Shown piece by piece: positions 45,340-53,300 of a stretch of 64,000 nt of DNA. The DNA comes from an uncultured Halomonas sp. Its GTDB lineage: Bacteria > Pseudomonadota > Gammaproteobacteria > Pseudomonadales > Halomonadaceae. Made by a program: the position numbers and the translations under genes. The stretch lies in assembly GCF_947500835.1 (NCBI RefSeq), contig NZ_CANMTQ010000001.1, positions 310,001 through 374,000 on the forward strand, in the 5' to 3' direction. Every line of letters starts with the position of its first letter. The first letter of the stretch is position 1. A model generated the notes under the pieces. That model was not told the origin of the DNA, did no database searches, and saw only the letters and a program-made list of their open reading frames with translations.

Positions 45340-46566
45340 TCAGGCCTGGCCCAACCCAAGTCTTTCGTACTGTGAAGGCCTGAAAACCAGCGTCAGCGCC
45401 ATCATGGCAACGGCCCCCGTGGCCAGCATTATCCAGACCGCAATAAAACTGCCGGTTGCTTCGCGCAGGGCGCCACTCACCCAGGGTGACATGGCGTTGA
45501 TCATGAAACCGACCCCCTGCATGAAGGCAGCAAGCTGCCCTGCAACGTGTGGCTTGGGGTGATGATCAAGCGCCAATATCAAGCCCAACCCAAAACAGGC
45601 GCCCAGTCCGAAGCCGGCGAACGCAACCCACAGCAGCGCACTCGATTCCGGCAACAGTATCAGCCCAAGGTAGCCGATCAGCTGTGCCAGTAAGCTAATG
45701 CCCAACAATACACGACGATCCATGCCGCGCTGGCGTTGAGCAAGCGTTGGCATCGTCAACGCAGCCACCACCTGAAATATCGTCATCCAGGCCAATAATA
45801 AACCACTGTTGGACGTGTTCCACCCCAGCTGCTGGTAATAGGCGGGAAGCCAGGCAATGACGCTGGAATAGCCTGCATTGATGATGCCGAAATAGAGCGC
45901 CAGCACCCAGGCGCGTGGAAAACGCCAGAGCCGGTTGGCAGGAACAGGAGAACGACTGCCCCGCGGCTGAGCCACTTTCCATAGCCAGCCTGCCAGGGCG
46001 ATGACTGCGGGAATGAACCACAACCCCACGCCCAGGGACCAGGAATCCGTCTGTGCCGCAATACGCGGGCTGAGCCAGGCGGCCAAGCCACCTCCACTCA
46101 TCAACGCCGCGGAATAGACACCCATGGCTAAGGGAACACGGCCGGGAAAGTCGCGCTTGATGCGACCCGGCAGCAGGGTCTGAATGATGGCGATACCCAC
46201 GCCGCCTATCAGTGCCGTCGCCAGCAAGGTTGCCGCACCAGGGTTGATGATGCGGATCAGACAGCCGAACAGAATGAGCATCAATCCAAGCGATACGCCC
46301 CGCCCTTCTCCGAGTCGGGCCGCCAGTCTGGCGCTCATCAGGGCAACCAATCCCATGCACAGGAAAGGCAACGTGGTGAGCAAACCAATCGCCTGGAAGC
46401 TCATGCCGGCGTCGGCTCTTATAGCTTCCTGTAACGGGCTGATGGAGGCTATCAATGGCCGCAGATTGAGACCCAGCATTACCAGCAGCGCCAGGCCACC
46501 CAGCAGACCAAAAGAGGATGACGCCCCGTCCTGTTTAGCTGAATCAATGCCGTTGCGATAAGTCAT
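45340..46566 (-). CDS. CynX/NimT-type MFS transporter
   Basis: 408 residues, twelve predicted membrane segments. LGLNLRPLIASISPL at the first helix, and LPGRIKRDFPGRVPLAMGVYSAALMSGGG are the CynX/NimT pattern (anion or nitroimidazole transport). Starts only nine bases after the histidine kinase stop, so it is the third gene of the response-regulator operon. Confidence 0.85.
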   Translation of the reverse strand: MTYRNGIDSAKQDGASSSFGLLGGLALLVMLGLNLRPLIASISPLQEAIRADAGMSFQAIGLLTTLPFLCMGLVALMSARLAARLGEGRGVSLGLMLILFGCLIRIINPGAATLLATALIGGVGIAIIQTLLPGRIKRDFPGRVPLAMGVYSAALMSGGGLAAWLSPRIAAQTDSWSLGVGLWFIPAVIALAGWLWKVAQPRGSRSPVPANRLWRFPRAWVLALYFGIINAGYSSVIAWLPAYYQQLGWNTSNSGLLLAWMTIFQVVAALTMPTLAQRQRGMDRRVLLGISLLAQLIGYLGLILLPESSALLWVAFAGFGLGACFGLGLILALDHHPKPHVAGQLAAFMQGVGFMINAMSPWVSGALREATGSFIAVWIMLATGAVAMMALTLVFRPSQYERLGLGQA

Positions 46567-46575
46567 GGGGCTCTT

Positions 46576-47967
46576 TCAGATATCCTTTTCCGACATTTTT
46601 TTATCCCTATTCTTCGGTAACGACAGGGTGAATGTCGTGCCGCCGGTACTGCTGACAACCCTGACGCTGCCACCATGCCACTGCGCAATCGAGCGCACGA
46701 TCGCCAACCCCAGTCCGCCTGAATCCCCCGCGCCGGTGCGGGCCGGGTCGCAGCGATAAAAACGATCGAAAACACGGGATTGATCCGCGGACTCGATGGG
46801 TTCCCCCTCGTTGTGAACCGCGACCGCATTATGGTCCTTCACCACATCACTGACGATGTGGATGGGCGTTCCCTCACGGCCATAGCGCAAGGCGTTGGCG
46901 AGCAGGTTTGCCAGGGCCCTGCGCAGCAGATCAGGATTTGCCCAGAGGGTGCCGCTGGCCTGGTTGACTAGGGCGCGGTCATCATCCTCCGCCATTCCTT
47001 CGAAGTACTCGCATAGCTGCTCCACGAGCTGGGCAATATCGATGTTTTCCTTCGTCATCGTCACAGAAGGACTTTCGGTACGAGCCAGAAACAGCATGCT
47101 GTTGATCATCCGCGACAGCCGCTCGTACTCCTCGATATGGGAGGCCAGCAGATATTGGTACTCCTCTGCGGGTCGCTCCTGACGCAGCACCTGCTGGGTA
47201 TGACCCAGCAAATTGCTCAGCGGCGTGCGCATCTCGTGGGCGAGATCCTCTGAAAATCGCGATAGCTGGGCAAATCCTTCTTCCAGGCGATCCAGCATCT
47301 GATTCAAGGCAATGCTCAACCCCCGCAGTTCCTCGACTTCGCTGTCGCTCTCCAAGCGCAGATCGAGATGCTGAACGTCAATGGCTGCGGCTCGCCTGGC
47401 AAGCCTTCTCACCGGCCGCAACCCGCGCCGGCTAACACCCCATCCCAGCAAAGAAGCCAACAAGGCACCTACGCCCAACGCTATCCCCAGGGTAAAGCGA
47501 TAGTCCGCCAACATTTGATCCCGCTCATGAAGCAGTTTGCCCGCCACCATGGTGAGACGCTTGCCCTCCTGCTCCACGCTTTGCCAGGCCAGGCGAGCCT
47601 GCGGCGAGCCAGGGTAATCTCCCAATCGCACATCCTTCGATTCCGGCAGGTTCGGAACTGACAGATTCGCCGGATTGACCTCGATCAGCGCCTGCCCTTG
47701 GGCGTCCAGAACCCACAACAGGCTCTCGCGATTGCCCAGCATGTTGGCATATAGCTGCGGACGACGACGCAGCGCCGCAACGCTTTCACCGTCCTCGAGC
47801 AGGACTTCCATGCGTTCCAGCCGCCCCAGCAGCATCTGGTCATCCCGCCAGGCGATCTCTCGGGCCAGAGACTGATAAAGATAAAACCCGATACTGCCCA
47901 GCAGCACCAAACTTACCAGGGCAAACATCAAAGCCAGGCGAATACTCAATGACCGCGGCCAATGCAT
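46576..47967 (-). CDS. Sensor histidine kinase (heavy-metal/redox sensor class)
   Basis: 463 residues from [14 protein letters not shown] at 47967, one base of overlap with the response regulator (TGATG). Two membrane segments bracket a ~130-residue periplasmic sensor; HAMP (LRPVRRLARRAAAID), HisKA FSEDLAHEMRTPLSNLLGH, and ATPase N and G boxes (NLLANALRYG, GDSGGLGLAIV). Class of CusS/HprS kinases. The signal is not readable; see the palindrome and the HIU hydrolase next door. Confidence 0.9.
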   Translation of the reverse strand: MHWPRSLSIRLALMFALVSLVLLGSIGFYLYQSLAREIAWRDDQMLLGRLERMEVLLEDGESVAALRRRPQLYANMLGNRESLLWVLDAQGQALIEVNPANLSVPNLPESKDVRLGDYPGSPQARLAWQSVEQEGKRLTMVAGKLLHERDQMLADYRFTLGIALGVGALLASLLGWGVSRRGLRPVRRLARRAAAIDVQHLDLRLESDSEVEELRGLSIALNQMLDRLEEGFAQLSRFSEDLAHEMRTPLSNLLGHTQQVLRQERPAEEYQYLLASHIEEYERLSRMINSMLFLARTESPSVTMTKENIDIAQLVEQLCEYFEGMAEDDDRALVNQASGTLWANPDLLRRALANLLANALRYGREGTPIHIVSDVVKDHNAVAVHNEGEPIESADQSRVFDRFYRCDPARTGAGDSGGLGLAIVRSIAQWHGGSVRVVSSTGGTTFTLSLPKNRDKKMSEKDI

Positions 47968-48638
47968 CAATTCCGGGCCTCCAGCACATAGCCCATGCCG
48001 CGCACCGTATGGATCAGCTTGATGTCGAAGGGATCGTCGACCTTGGCCCGCAGCCGCCGCACCGCCACCTCGACTACGTTGGTGTCGCTGTCGAAATTCA
48101 TCTGCCACACCTGAGAGGCGATATAGGTGCGCGACAGCACCTCGCCCTCCCGTTCCAGCAGCAGATGCAGCAACGCAAATTCCTTGTTGGTCAAGGTCAG
48201 TCGCTCTTCCTTGCGCATCACTCGCCGACGCAGCACGTCCATGTGCAGATCCGCCACCTGGAAATACTCCGACTCCCTGGGCGGCCCACGACGCAGCAAG
48301 GTGCGCACTCGAGCCAACAGTTCGACGAAGGAGAAGGGTTTGATCAAGTAATCATCCGCACCGAGTTCCAGCCCCTTGACGCGATACTCCACCTCATCCC
48401 TGGCAGTGAGGAACAGCACCGGTGTCTGGTGTCGGCGGCGAATGAGCTTCAGAAGCTGCCAGCCATCGAGTCCCGGCAGCATCACATCGAGAATGATCAG
48501 ATCGAACTCGAACTCCTCAATGAGATGTTGGCCGTCGTGGCCGTTTCGCGCCACCTCTACTACATAGCCGGACTCGCTCAATCCTTTACGCAGATAGTCG
48601 GCAGTCTTGACCTCATCTTCCACCACTAGAATGCGCAT
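47967..48638 (-). CDS. OmpR-family response regulator (CusR/HprR class)
   Basis: 223 residues. Receiver with [12 protein letters not shown], the phosphorylated Asp in [19 protein letters not shown] and the KPFSF Lys; winged-helix domain with [15 protein letters not shown] and [14 protein letters not shown]. It blends CusR-like and HprR (YedW)-like residues, so neither symbol is given. Probably binds the CATTACAA-type palindrome 95 bases upstream. Confidence 0.93.
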   Translation of the reverse strand: MRILVVEDEVKTADYLRKGLSESGYVVEVARNGHDGQHLIEEFEFDLIILDVMLPGLDGWQLLKLIRRRHQTPVLFLTARDEVEYRVKGLELGADDYLIKPFSFVELLARVRTLLRRGPPRESEYFQVADLHMDVLRRRVMRKEERLTLTNKEFALLHLLLEREGEVLSRTYIASQVWQMNFDSDTNVVEVAVRRLRAKVDDPFDIKLIHTVRGMGYVLEARN

Positions 48639-48732
48639 ATCACTGACTCGTCGGAAAGGGCTTGGTTTACGGGGCTGGGTCGAAGGGACTTTATCGAAAC
48701 AAGCAAGGCTAGCCGGATTGGCGTTTCTTGCC

Positions 48733-48750
48733 CATTACAAAGTTGTAATG
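48733..48750. promoter_or_regulatory. CATTACAA-2-TTGTAATG palindrome between the response regulator and HIU hydrolase
   Basis: Perfect eight-base arms around AG. Both CusR and HprR in E. coli bind palindromes of this general form, and HprR controls hiuH. It lies between divergent genes, so it probably serves both. Confidence 0.75.
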
Positions 48751-48848
48751 TCCACGTAAGGAGACTGACGAAGAACGGGTGGCATGATGGCGCAGACATT
48801 TACCGAGAAAGACTCGGACCGCGTAATACCCTGAATAAGGAGAAAACG

Positions 48849-49262
48849 ATGAAAACACTATCCTCCCTGATTGCCGGCATCGCGCTGTGCGGCGCTGCCA
48901 CCCTGGCCCAGGCCGCCGATAACCCCTTGAGCGTGCACGTGCTCAACATTCAGACAGGCAAGCCCTCCTCTGGCATCGACGTCATTCTGGAGCGCCAGAC
49001 CGATTCCGGCTGGGAAGAACTCGCCACCGCCAAGACCGAAGAAGGCACAGGTCGCATTTCAGCCCTGTTCCCTGAAGACGAAGAGTTCGAGGCAGGCGTT
49101 TATCGCGTGACCTTCGAGACCGGCGACTACTTCGACGCCCAGGGCACCGACACTTTCTTCCCGGAAATCCCGGTGCCCTTCACGGTGGAAGACACCAGCC
49201 AGCACTACCATATCCCGCTGCTGCTGAGCCCCTACGGCTACTCCACCTACCGCGGCAGCTAA
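48849..49262 (+). CDS. hiuH: Secreted 5-hydroxyisourate hydrolase (transthyretin-like)
   Basis: 137 residues with a signal peptide (TLAQAADN). Transthyretin-like fold: LSVHVLNIQTGKPSSGIDV, YFDAQGTDTFFPEIPVPF, HYHIPLLLSPYGYSTYRGS, ending in the YRGS tetrapeptide of HIU hydrolases; His9- and Arg-type active-site residues are in place. It hydrolyses the urate-oxidation product HIU in the periplasm. AAGGAG precedes the ATG. Confidence 0.94.
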   Translation: MKTLSSLIAGIALCGAATLAQAADNPLSVHVLNIQTGKPSSGIDVILERQTDSGWEELATAKTEEGTGRISALFPEDEEFEAGVYRVTFETGDYFDAQGTDTFFPEIPVPFTVEDTSQHYHIPLLLSPYGYSTYRGS

Positions 49263-49312
49263 GGCAGCGCCCCAGACTCTACCAATGGTAGACATTGCCT
49301 GATAAAAAACGT

Positions 49313-49348
49313 CGCCCCGGGGTTATAAACACTCGGGGCGGGGTTTTT
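49313..49348 (+). terminator. Terminator after hiuH
   Basis: CGCCCCG/CGGGGCG stem (loop GGGTTATAAACACT) followed by GGG and TTTTT. Confidence 0.75.
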
Positions 49349-49423
49349 GACACTCATCTTCATGGCATCAATATATTAACTTTTTCGAAACCGAAGCCCT
49401 CAAGCAAGACTACATTGCATAGA

Positions 49424-49687
49424 TTAGCTGCGCTTATAGACATGCTTCCGGTGACCAACTTTCACAACCGTCACGACAAGAAGCTCATCTGCTACTTCAT
49501 AAATGATTCGATATACGCCTTGTCGAATCCGGTAACGCTCTTGTCCTGACAGCTTTTCACTGCCGACTGGACGAGGATTCTCCTGCAACGCCTGCATGCA
49601 CTGAAGAAGGCGGGCAACATCCCTGTTTGGAATTGATCTGAGTTCCTTTGAGACGGATTTTTTGAAGACAAGCTTATAATTTGCCAT
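49424..49687 (-). CDS. RelE-type toxin
   Basis: 87 residues. YKLVFKKSVSKELRSIPNRD, LSGQERYRIRQGVYRIIYEV and VVKVGHRKHVYKR are the RelE core with its basic RNA-contacting residues. Overlaps the antitoxin end by 14 bases, so translation is coupled. Confidence 0.88.
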   Translation of the reverse strand: MANYKLVFKKSVSKELRSIPNRDVARLLQCMQALQENPRPVGSEKLSGQERYRIRQGVYRIIYEVADELLVVTVVKVGHRKHVYKRS

Positions 49688-49907
49688 GAGCCTTCAAATC
49701 GTCCAGCAAGGCCTCATAGCTCATCGTCGGCTCGGAAACCCGCTCCTCGAACGCCGCCAAATCTTCCTGATCCTCAGCCAGCGCCGCACGAACGGCATCG
49801 TTGACAATATCTGATAGAGAACGGTGCGTGTGAGCGGCCTTCAGCCGAAGTGCAGCATGCAATTGGGGGTCGAAATAAATCGTAGAACGCTTCGATGTCT
49901 CGCTCAT
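49674..49907 (-). CDS. Ribbon-helix-helix antitoxin of the RelE-type pair
   Basis: 77 residues from MSETSKRSTIYFDPQLHAALRLKAA, the usual start of CopG/RHH antitoxins with this toxin type. The C-terminal part (MSYEALLDDLKAHGKL) would contact the toxin. The promoter contains two adjacent TGACGTCA palindromes. Confidence 0.85.
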   Translation of the reverse strand: MSETSKRSTIYFDPQLHAALRLKAAHTHRSLSDIVNDAVRAALAEDQEDLAAFEERVSEPTMSYEALLDDLKAHGKL

Positions 49908-49940
49908 GGCAGTCTCCAAAGTTTACATTAGTGCGCATTA

Positions 49941-49956
49941 TGACGTCATGACGTCA
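49941..49956. promoter_or_regulatory. Tandem TGACGTCA palindromes, probable operator
   Basis: Two perfect eight-base palindromes stand head to tail about 35 bases upstream of the antitoxin ATG, a spacing that suits two stacked RHH dimers on the DNA. Confidence 0.65.
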
Positions 49957-50052
49957 AAACATCAAAGAACGCACAGCTAACACTTACGTTTAGCGGCGCT
50001 CATGTAGCGCAGCGAAATAGCGTTCAGTGTAAAACCGGAGGCCCGAAACGAA

Positions 50053-50472
50053 CTACAACAACTTGTTAAGCGACTCCAGGCTATCAGGCCCGCCATCCAA
50101 CCGAACGCATCCGGTGGATTCCTGCTCCCAAGGGGCGGCAGACGTTATGTGAAGATGTGCAGAAACCCGTGATTCGATCAATTCATCGAGTAAACCTGCA
50201 GGAACCCAGACCCTATCAGTTCCTCTCAGTCTATTCGGAACTGGGCTCCCGCATATTGAACAAAAATCGCTCCGGAAGCCGGTGGGCTTCAGGAAAGACC
50301 TGATCTCATTCTCGCCTGATACCCAACGAAATCTCTGCGCGCTTACAAAAGTCGCAGCGTTGGCGGCAGCCCCGGTAGCTCGGCGACACAACGAGCAATG
50401 GCATTGATAAAGGTTTCGTATTTTCCCTTCAATTTCAAACTTCACCTCGCCGCAGAGACATTCACCTTTCAT
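50053..50472 (-). CDS. GFA-family (Mss4-like) zinc protein
   Basis: 139 residues. CLCG, CHCSLC and FCSICGSP give the conserved Cys set of the glutathione-dependent formaldehyde-activating-enzyme-like family. Two zinc ions are expected. True formaldehyde role is not established for this branch. Confidence 0.85.
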   Translation of the reverse strand: MKGECLCGEVKFEIEGKIRNLYQCHCSLCRRATGAAANAATFVSAQRFRWVSGENEIRSFLKPTGFRSDFCSICGSPVPNRLRGTDRVWVPAGLLDELIESRVSAHLHITSAAPWEQESTGCVRLDGGPDSLESLNKLL

Positions 50473-50580
50473 CGATCAACCCTTTGATACTTAACAGTGA
50501 TTGGATAGCCCACAGGAATACTGAGTCAACGTACCGGCACATCATCTTAAATGACATTTGTAATCGGCTGGGATGAGATA

Positions 50581-50907
50581 TCAGGTCTTCGAATCAGGAA
50601 GCTCGGCGTACCAGTCGGCATAGGGCGTGTTCTTGGCCAGGTGACGATTGAAGTCCTTGGCGCCATCCGTCCACCAGACCGGGCCACGCTCGCCCAGTCC
50701 GACTTTGGCGGCATCGACGGCTTTTCTTGCGGCAGTCAGGCGTTCCTCGTCCTCCGCGTCACGGGCGGCTTTCACTTCGCGCCGCGCCGTCATCAAGTCC
50801 TTCACCAGCGCTTCGCGCTCATGTTCGGGCAGGTGGGGATTGCTCGCTCGCCAGAGCCGACCGCGAACGACGATGTAGCGGCCATCTGGCGTGATAGGAG
50901 GTTTCAA
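50581..50907 (-). CDS. Conserved hypothetical protein, 108 residues
   Basis: Not recognised as a named family, though similar short proteins with N-terminal PITPDGRYIVVRGRLWRA and WWTDGAKDFN blocks are common in proteobacteria. A central charged helix (~40-70) is predicted. Between the GFA gene and a ParE-type pair; no sign of co-transcription. Confidence 0.7.
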   Translation of the reverse strand: MKPPITPDGRYIVVRGRLWRASNPHLPEHEREALVKDLMTARREVKAARDAEDEERLTAARKAVDAAKVGLGERGPVWWTDGAKDFNRHLAKNTPYADWYAELPDSKT

Positions 50908-50987
50908 AGTGTGCCGCCTTCAATGACTGGAATGAGGTGTCTTCTGCAAACAAGAAACGGCCTTGGCAATGCAGCTACACCTTGTTG

Positions 50988-51299
50988 CTATTCAGATTGG
51001 CGTCCGTCCCTTGCTTGCCAACGTCGAGGGTGCCGACTTCCATGCATCACCGCAATGACTACTGCCACATCGACTTCTACTCGATAAAAGATCCCGAACG
51101 GGAACTTGCTGATAAGTGCACGACGCGTACTGCGATGAACCATTGGATAAGCGTCAGGATTTTCCAAAATACTGTCCAAAGTTGCGCTTACGCCATCAAG
51201 AAAATCATGACCCAACCCCTGGCGCTGTAATTCATACCATTGCGCTGCTTGCTCCAGATCCTGGTGTGCTTCAAGGCGGAGGCGAATCTCAATCATCAT
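50988..51299 (-). CDS. ParE-type toxin
   Basis: 103 residues, ATG overlapping the antitoxin stop (ATGA). IEIRLRLEAHQDLEQAAQWYE and the ALISKFPFGIFYRVEVDVAVVIAVMHG block are the ParE/RelE pattern. Usually gyrase poisons; here the target is unproven. Confidence 0.85.
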   Translation of the reverse strand: MMIEIRLRLEAHQDLEQAAQWYELQRQGLGHDFLDGVSATLDSILENPDAYPMVHRSTRRALISKFPFGIFYRVEVDVAVVIAVMHGSRHPRRWQARDGRQSE

Positions 51300-51505
51300 A
51301 GCTTGCTTCGAATGTCAGACAACACGGAATCGGCACTCCGACCCGTGTCACCATCCGCTTCGAAAGCATCTAGACGTCTATCCAGCTCTTGTCGCTGCTC
51401 CTTGGTGAACGGAAGCAATTGCTGATCGGCAGCAATGCTATCCCAGAGATCCTCGACCAACTGGATTCGTTGCTCGATAGGAAGATCATGTAACGATGCA
51501 TTCAT
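51296..51505 (-). CDS. Addiction-module antitoxin (PF09720/TIGR02574 type)
   Basis: 69 residues from MNASLHDLPIEQRIQLVEDLWDSI, the canonical start of this family, then QLLPFTKEQRQELDRRLDAFEAD. Pairs with the overlapping ParE-type toxin. AGAGGGAG lies upstream. Confidence 0.88.
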   Translation of the reverse strand: MNASLHDLPIEQRIQLVEDLWDSIAADQQLLPFTKEQRQELDRRLDAFEADGDTGRSADSVLSDIRSKL

Positions 51506-51618
51506 GGTGGCCACTCCCTCTTTCAAGTGCTACTCATTTACTGCACAGAATACGCCATAAACAACTGTGGCAGTAACGTCGCCGCTACTGCCACTATCCT
51601 AGCCATCTAAGCACCCGC

Positions 51619-52392
51619 TTAGAAATTCGGCTTGCGCTTCTCCACGAACGCGCCCATGCCTTCGCTTTGCTCGTCGCCGGCAAAGCCCAGGGCGAACAGG
51701 CTGGTTTCGAGTGCCAGGGCGCTGTCCAGGTCCTGATCCATACCATCATGGATGGCTTGCTTGGCAGAGCGGATCGCCTGACGGCCGTTGCCGGCAAACT
51801 GCTTGGTGAGTTCCTCCGCCACGGCGTCAAGTTCCCCCGCCGGCACCACGCGATTGACCAGGCCGATGCGCAAGGCTTCGGCGGCGTCGATCTTGCGCCC
51901 GGTGGTGATCAGATCCAGCGCCAGGGCAGGACCGACCCGACGCGGCAGGCGCTGGGTGCCACCGAAGCCGGGAATCACGCCTAAGCCGACTTCCGGCTGG
52001 CCGAAGATGGCGTTATCGCTGGCGATGGCCCAGTCACAGGCCAGGGCCAGTTCGCAGCCGCCGCCCAGGCAGAAGCCGTTGACCAGGGCCACCACCGGCA
52101 CGGGCAAGCGTTCGAGCCGCTTGACCGTGGTCAGGGCCTGACTGGCAAAGACCCGCGCTTCCTCCGGGGTCTTGTCCCGCATTTCGCTGATGTCGGCGCC
52201 GGCAACGAAGGATTTTTCGCCGGCCCCGGTGATCAGCACGGCACGCAGGTCGTCGCGCTGTTCAAGCTCGACCAGCACCTTGTTCAACTCCGTGATGAGA
52301 TCGGAATTCAGCGCATTGAGTGCCTTGGGACGATTCAACGTCAGGCGCACGACGCCTTCTTTTTCGCTCACGTCGATCAACGGTTCGCTCAT
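51619..52392 (-). CDS. Enoyl-CoA hydratase
   Basis: 257 residues. Crotonase fold: SFVAGADISEM, then FGQPEVGLGVIPGFGGTQRLPR with the catalytic Glu residues, and KAIDAAEAL-like RKIDAAEALRIGLVNRV. Hydrates trans-2-enoyl-CoA. Last gene of a four-gene leftward operon. Confidence 0.92.
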   Translation of the reverse strand: MSEPLIDVSEKEGVVRLTLNRPKALNALNSDLITELNKVLVELEQRDDLRAVLITGAGEKSFVAGADISEMRDKTPEEARVFASQALTTVKRLERLPVPVVALVNGFCLGGGCELALACDWAIASDNAIFGQPEVGLGVIPGFGGTQRLPRRVGPALALDLITTGRKIDAAEALRIGLVNRVVPAGELDAVAEELTKQFAGNGRQAIRSAKQAIHDGMDQDLDSALALETSLFALGFAGDEQSEGMGAFVEKRKPNF

Positions 52393-52416
52393 GAAACCTC
52401 CTTATATGTCGCTATG

Positions 52417-53265
52417 CTATTCGTAGTGATAAAAGCCGCGCCCGCTCTTGCGACCCAGGTAGCCTGCGGCCACCATGCGCTTGAGCAGCGGGCAGGGTCG
52501 ATATTTGGGGTCCCCGAAGCCATTCTGCAGCACCTCCATGATGGACAGGCACACGTCCAATCCGATCAGGTCCGCCAGGGCCAGCGGCCCCATGGGATGG
52601 GCGGCGCCGAGTTTCATGGCCTGATCAATGGCTTCCGGGGTGGCGGCATTTTCCTGTACCAGGAAGGCGGCCTCGTTGATCATCGGCACCAGCAGGCGGT
52701 TGACGGCGAAGCCTGGCGAATCCGCGATGGGTACCGCGGTCTTGCCCATCTTCTCGGCAAGCTGCTCGATCTTCTTCACCGTGGCATCGGAGGTCTGTTC
52801 GGCGCGAATCACCTCGACCAGCTTGAGCACCGGCACTGGATTGAAGAAGTGCATGCCCACCACCCGCTGCGGGTGTTCACACACCGCCGCCAACTGGGTC
52901 AGGGACAATGATGAAGTGTTGGAGGCAAGAATCACGTCCTTGCCCAACTGACTCAGATCGCGAAACAGCTTCTCCTTGAGCTCTTCATTCTCCGGCGCTG
53001 CTTCGATGATGATCTCGCACTCTTTCAGATCTTCGAGTTTGGAGGTGGTATCGAGGCGCTTCAGGGCGCCATCGCGATCGTCAGCGGACAGGCGTTCCTT
53101 GGCAACCAGCTTGTCCAGGCCTTTACCAATGCCGCCCTTGGCGCGCTCGAGCTGTTCGTCGGCGACATCGTACAACTGTACCTCACAGCCGCTACTGGCA
53201 AGTACCTGAGCAATCCCCTGGCCCATGGTGCCAGCGCCGACGACGCCGATTCGATTGCTGCTCAT
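52417..53265 (-). CDS. 3-hydroxybutyryl-CoA dehydrogenase
   Basis: 282 residues. NAD-binding VVGAGTMGQGIAQ, VVGMHFFNPVPVLKLVEVI with the catalytic His, and the C-terminal GRKSGRGFYHY. Oxidises (S)-3-hydroxyacyl-CoA. Close to its neighbours on both sides (24 and about 35 bases). Confidence 0.93.
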   Translation of the reverse strand: MSSNRIGVVGAGTMGQGIAQVLASSGCEVQLYDVADEQLERAKGGIGKGLDKLVAKERLSADDRDGALKRLDTTSKLEDLKECEIIIEAAPENEELKEKLFRDLSQLGKDVILASNTSSLSLTQLAAVCEHPQRVVGMHFFNPVPVLKLVEVIRAEQTSDATVKKIEQLAEKMGKTAVPIADSPGFAVNRLLVPMINEAAFLVQENAATPEAIDQAMKLGAAHPMGPLALADLIGLDVCLSIMEVLQNGFGDPKYRPCPLLKRMVAAGYLGRKSGRGFYHYE

Positions 53266-53300
53266 CCGTATCTCTCCTTTGTATTACTGCTGAACCATCA

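Noticed and set aside
46576..48638. Naming the pair cusRS
   Set aside because: No copper efflux genes adjacent, and the HIU hydrolase next door points to HprSR; the residues do not decide.
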